A DNA stretch of 64,000 bases from assembly GCA_027574665.1 (NCBI GenBank), contig CM050690.1, positions 64,637,905 to 64,701,904 on the forward strand, read 5' to 3'. The DNA is from Rhynochetos jubatus (lineage: Eukaryota; Chordata; Aves; Eurypygiformes; Rhynochetidae). Of this stretch, positions 62,160-64,000 are shown piece after piece. The notes beneath the pieces are model-generated. The model searched no databases. It saw only the letters and a program-made list of their open reading frames with translations, and was not told the DNA's origin. The position numbers and the translations under genes were made by a program. Numbering within the stretch: the first letter of the stretch is position 1; each line of letters starts with the position of its first letter.

Positions 62160-63022
62160 CAGCTCCCTGCTGGGTTGTTCACTGAAGATCTGAACATACC
62201 TGCTCTTCTTGGTTTATTTTAAATTTCAGAAATACATTTGGTAAGTTGGTGCTCTGCAAAATTCACTATTAGGACTACAGAAAATAGTTATATAAACCGG
62301 TATTATGTTAGTGTTATTCATATATTCACTAGCAATATTTATATATCCACACAGTAAACTGCTAAAACATTTTAATGGTGGTTGTATAGAAAAGCATCTT
62401 TGTCTAAGGGATGAATATTAAGTATCCTAAGTTAGAGAAGACAACAGGATGGTTGGAGGACTGAGAAGGTAAGACAGTTACACTTCATGCTGTATCTTAC
62501 TGGTTATAGCCTCCAAAATTATAATAGTGCAATGGCAACTCATGGTCCCCTTCTGACGTGAGGGAGAGCAGTACTGCATTTGCACATAAGGCTTGCACAC
62601 CACTGGTGGATTTCACCTAACTCATTTGTACTTACAACCTTCCAAGAGGTCACTAAAGTAGGGGATAAAAAGCCCTGTGTAGCTCGATACATCTTCCAAC
62701 TCGGTAAAGGCTGCTTGATGAGCGTTAGTCAGACCTTATTTTCAGCTGTTTTGTTAACAATGCTGTATTAATCACACTGCTTTTTCCACTTTCCTAGGCA
62801 GTATCAAGAGATAATGGGATTTGTCACACCAATGCTAAACTGAGAATAAGCATCAACCCTCTCCGTGGAAGTTTGTTGAAAGAGGAAGCTGCAGTACTGA
62901 AAACAGTCAGTGCTTGAGTGCATGAGACCATGCTTCTCGGAAGGCAAACAATGTCTTACTTAAAAATTTGATGAAATGCAAACTCTGCTCAATCCTTTCA
63001 AGTGTCTTCTTTGCAGTGCAAC

Positions 63023-63028
63023 AATAAA
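63023..63028 (+). terminator. Poly(A) signal AATAAA
   Basis: AATAAA about 225 bp into the proposed third exon, followed by T/G-rich sequence. This supports, weakly, an mRNA-type 3' end near 63045. Confidence 0.3.
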
Positions 63029-63050
63029 CCAGTGACTGACTGTTCTGAGA

Positions 63051-64000
63051 GCCGTTCTTTGAATAATTGGGGCAAGGGAAAGCTAAGGTTCCTATTAAGG
63101 TATGTACAAGATGTCTTGCTCTCTTTTCAGATTAAGATTTGTAGTTTGATTTACGGTCAAGACCACAGAGGTCAACTTTAAAGAAAAAAAAAAAGGGCAA
63201 AAGCTTTCTTTTAGCCACAGGGGGGTCTGTCCTCCTAGCACAAGTAGTGCCTTTTTAGATATGTGGTGAACTAAAACTGAATGTAGCTGTTTCATACAGA
63301 ACAGGGGTTTTTTTCATAGCTAGAAATAGGTAGCCTCTGAAAACCTGAAGTTGTCAGTATAGAGCAGTGCAACAGCAAAGTAAGCCAGTAATTCATAAGT
63401 ATCACTAAACCAGTAAAAAAATAACTGCTGACAAAGGCAAACAGCGAACTGATTTTAATTAAAGTAAGCAATACTGCTGCAGGCATTCAGTGCTCATACC
63501 TGTATCTTAAACTCTATACTGCAGAAGTAAGGCATGCTTCAGGTTGTTAAAAAAACTTCTGTGCTTTAATTATTTAAATAACATAGATTGAATGTTTTGC
63601 TTTATAGTGTATGCGTCAATTATCAAGATAAATACCTAGCAACTTGTCCTGGTTTTACTCAACAGTGCTTGACAGCTGCCTGCATGATCCAATAGGATGG
63701 TGAGAATACCTAGTTTCCCTTACTTGGACAAGCATCGGAACTTAATAACTTTACTAAAACAGGATTAAGTTTTTCTCATTTTAGAAGAGCGCTCCTATCC
63801 AGCATATGCACAAGATTGTATCAAGAAGCACACTGCTTAAATTGACAATGATTTATTGTGTTTAGGAACATTGAATAAATACCAAGCTTTTAGCTTCAGT
63901 TTGGCAATCCTTCCCCACCAAAAATCAGTTGGTTTTTTTTTTTCCTGGCATAATCTCCATTGCCAGCAATGGATGTATCAGAACAAGAAGTTAATAAATA
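63051..64000. other. Right-hand flank, no gene seen
   Basis: AT-rich DNA beyond the proposed 3' end. No exon or repeat family recognised up to the window edge. Confidence 0.5.

Larger units (their letters stand above)
61319..63050 (+). ncRNA. Candidate three-exon transcript, probably a noncoding host gene
   Basis: Exon 1 would end at 61368 (GAG|GTAAAG). Exon 2 would run 61628-61743: acceptor tttgcag after a long C/T tract, donor CAG|GTATGT. A more upstream acceptor at 61600 is possible. Exon 3 would start at 62798 after ctttttccactttcctag and hold an AATAAA at 63023-63028 followed by T/G-rich sequence. Joining exon 1 to either exon 2 gives stops within about 30 codons; the second ATG, at 61664 (MRADGALLH...), gives about 40 residues. 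A protein role is therefore unlikely, and a structured element lies in the second intron. From memory, mammalian ZBED3 lies in this position with its 5' end facing PDE8B, so this could be a remnant of that locus. Exon ends are predictions. Confidence 0.4.

Overview
The window looks like nuclear DNA from a bird. The main evidence is a set of CR1 LINE fragments with the typical avian 3' end, at about 4.5, 8.7, 16.5, 34.6, 38.7, 53.8 and 60.1 kb. Two solo LTRs of types I recognise from bird genomes lie at 57.1-57.7 and 59.0-60.0 kb. Most of the sequence is AT-rich, and GC-rich, CpG-rich DNA is confined to three promoter-like islands. Nothing bacterial, no CRISPR array and no operon is present, and most of the window does not code for protein. 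The species cannot be fixed from this sequence.

Positions 1 to about 32.5 kb hold the 5' end of PDE8B (high-affinity cAMP phosphodiesterase 8B) on the minus strand. The first coding exon (31757-32071) encodes 105 residues beginning MGCAPSIHV and ends at a clean phase-0 splice donor inside a CpG island. Everything left of it to position 1 is best read as part of PDE8B intron 1. I see no further PDE8B exon in it, only CR1 fragments, simple repeats and one small CpG-rich patch near 23.1 kb. A run of seven G-tracts on the mRNA strand covers the PDE8B start codon.

Positions 32.5-60.9 kb are intergenic or upstream DNA. A second CpG island at 37.8-38.4 kb carries strong splice donors on both strands. 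The minus-strand one follows a short ATG frame in the same phase as PDE8B exon 1, so it could be an alternative PDE8B first exon. The rest is unique AT-rich DNA with CR1 copies and the two LTRs, which lie in opposite orientations.

Positions 60.9-63.1 kb hold a third CpG island with a YY1-type motif. Splice signals there outline a short, apparently noncoding plus-strand transcript with about three exons and an AATAAA signal. Its second intron contains a cluster of perfect short hairpins ending in an ACA trinucleotide, which suggests an H/ACA-like snoRNA in a host gene. From memory, mammals have ZBED3 and SNORA47 between AGGF1 and PDE8B, so the location fits, but identity is not shown. This and the alternative PDE8B exon are the most interesting leads.
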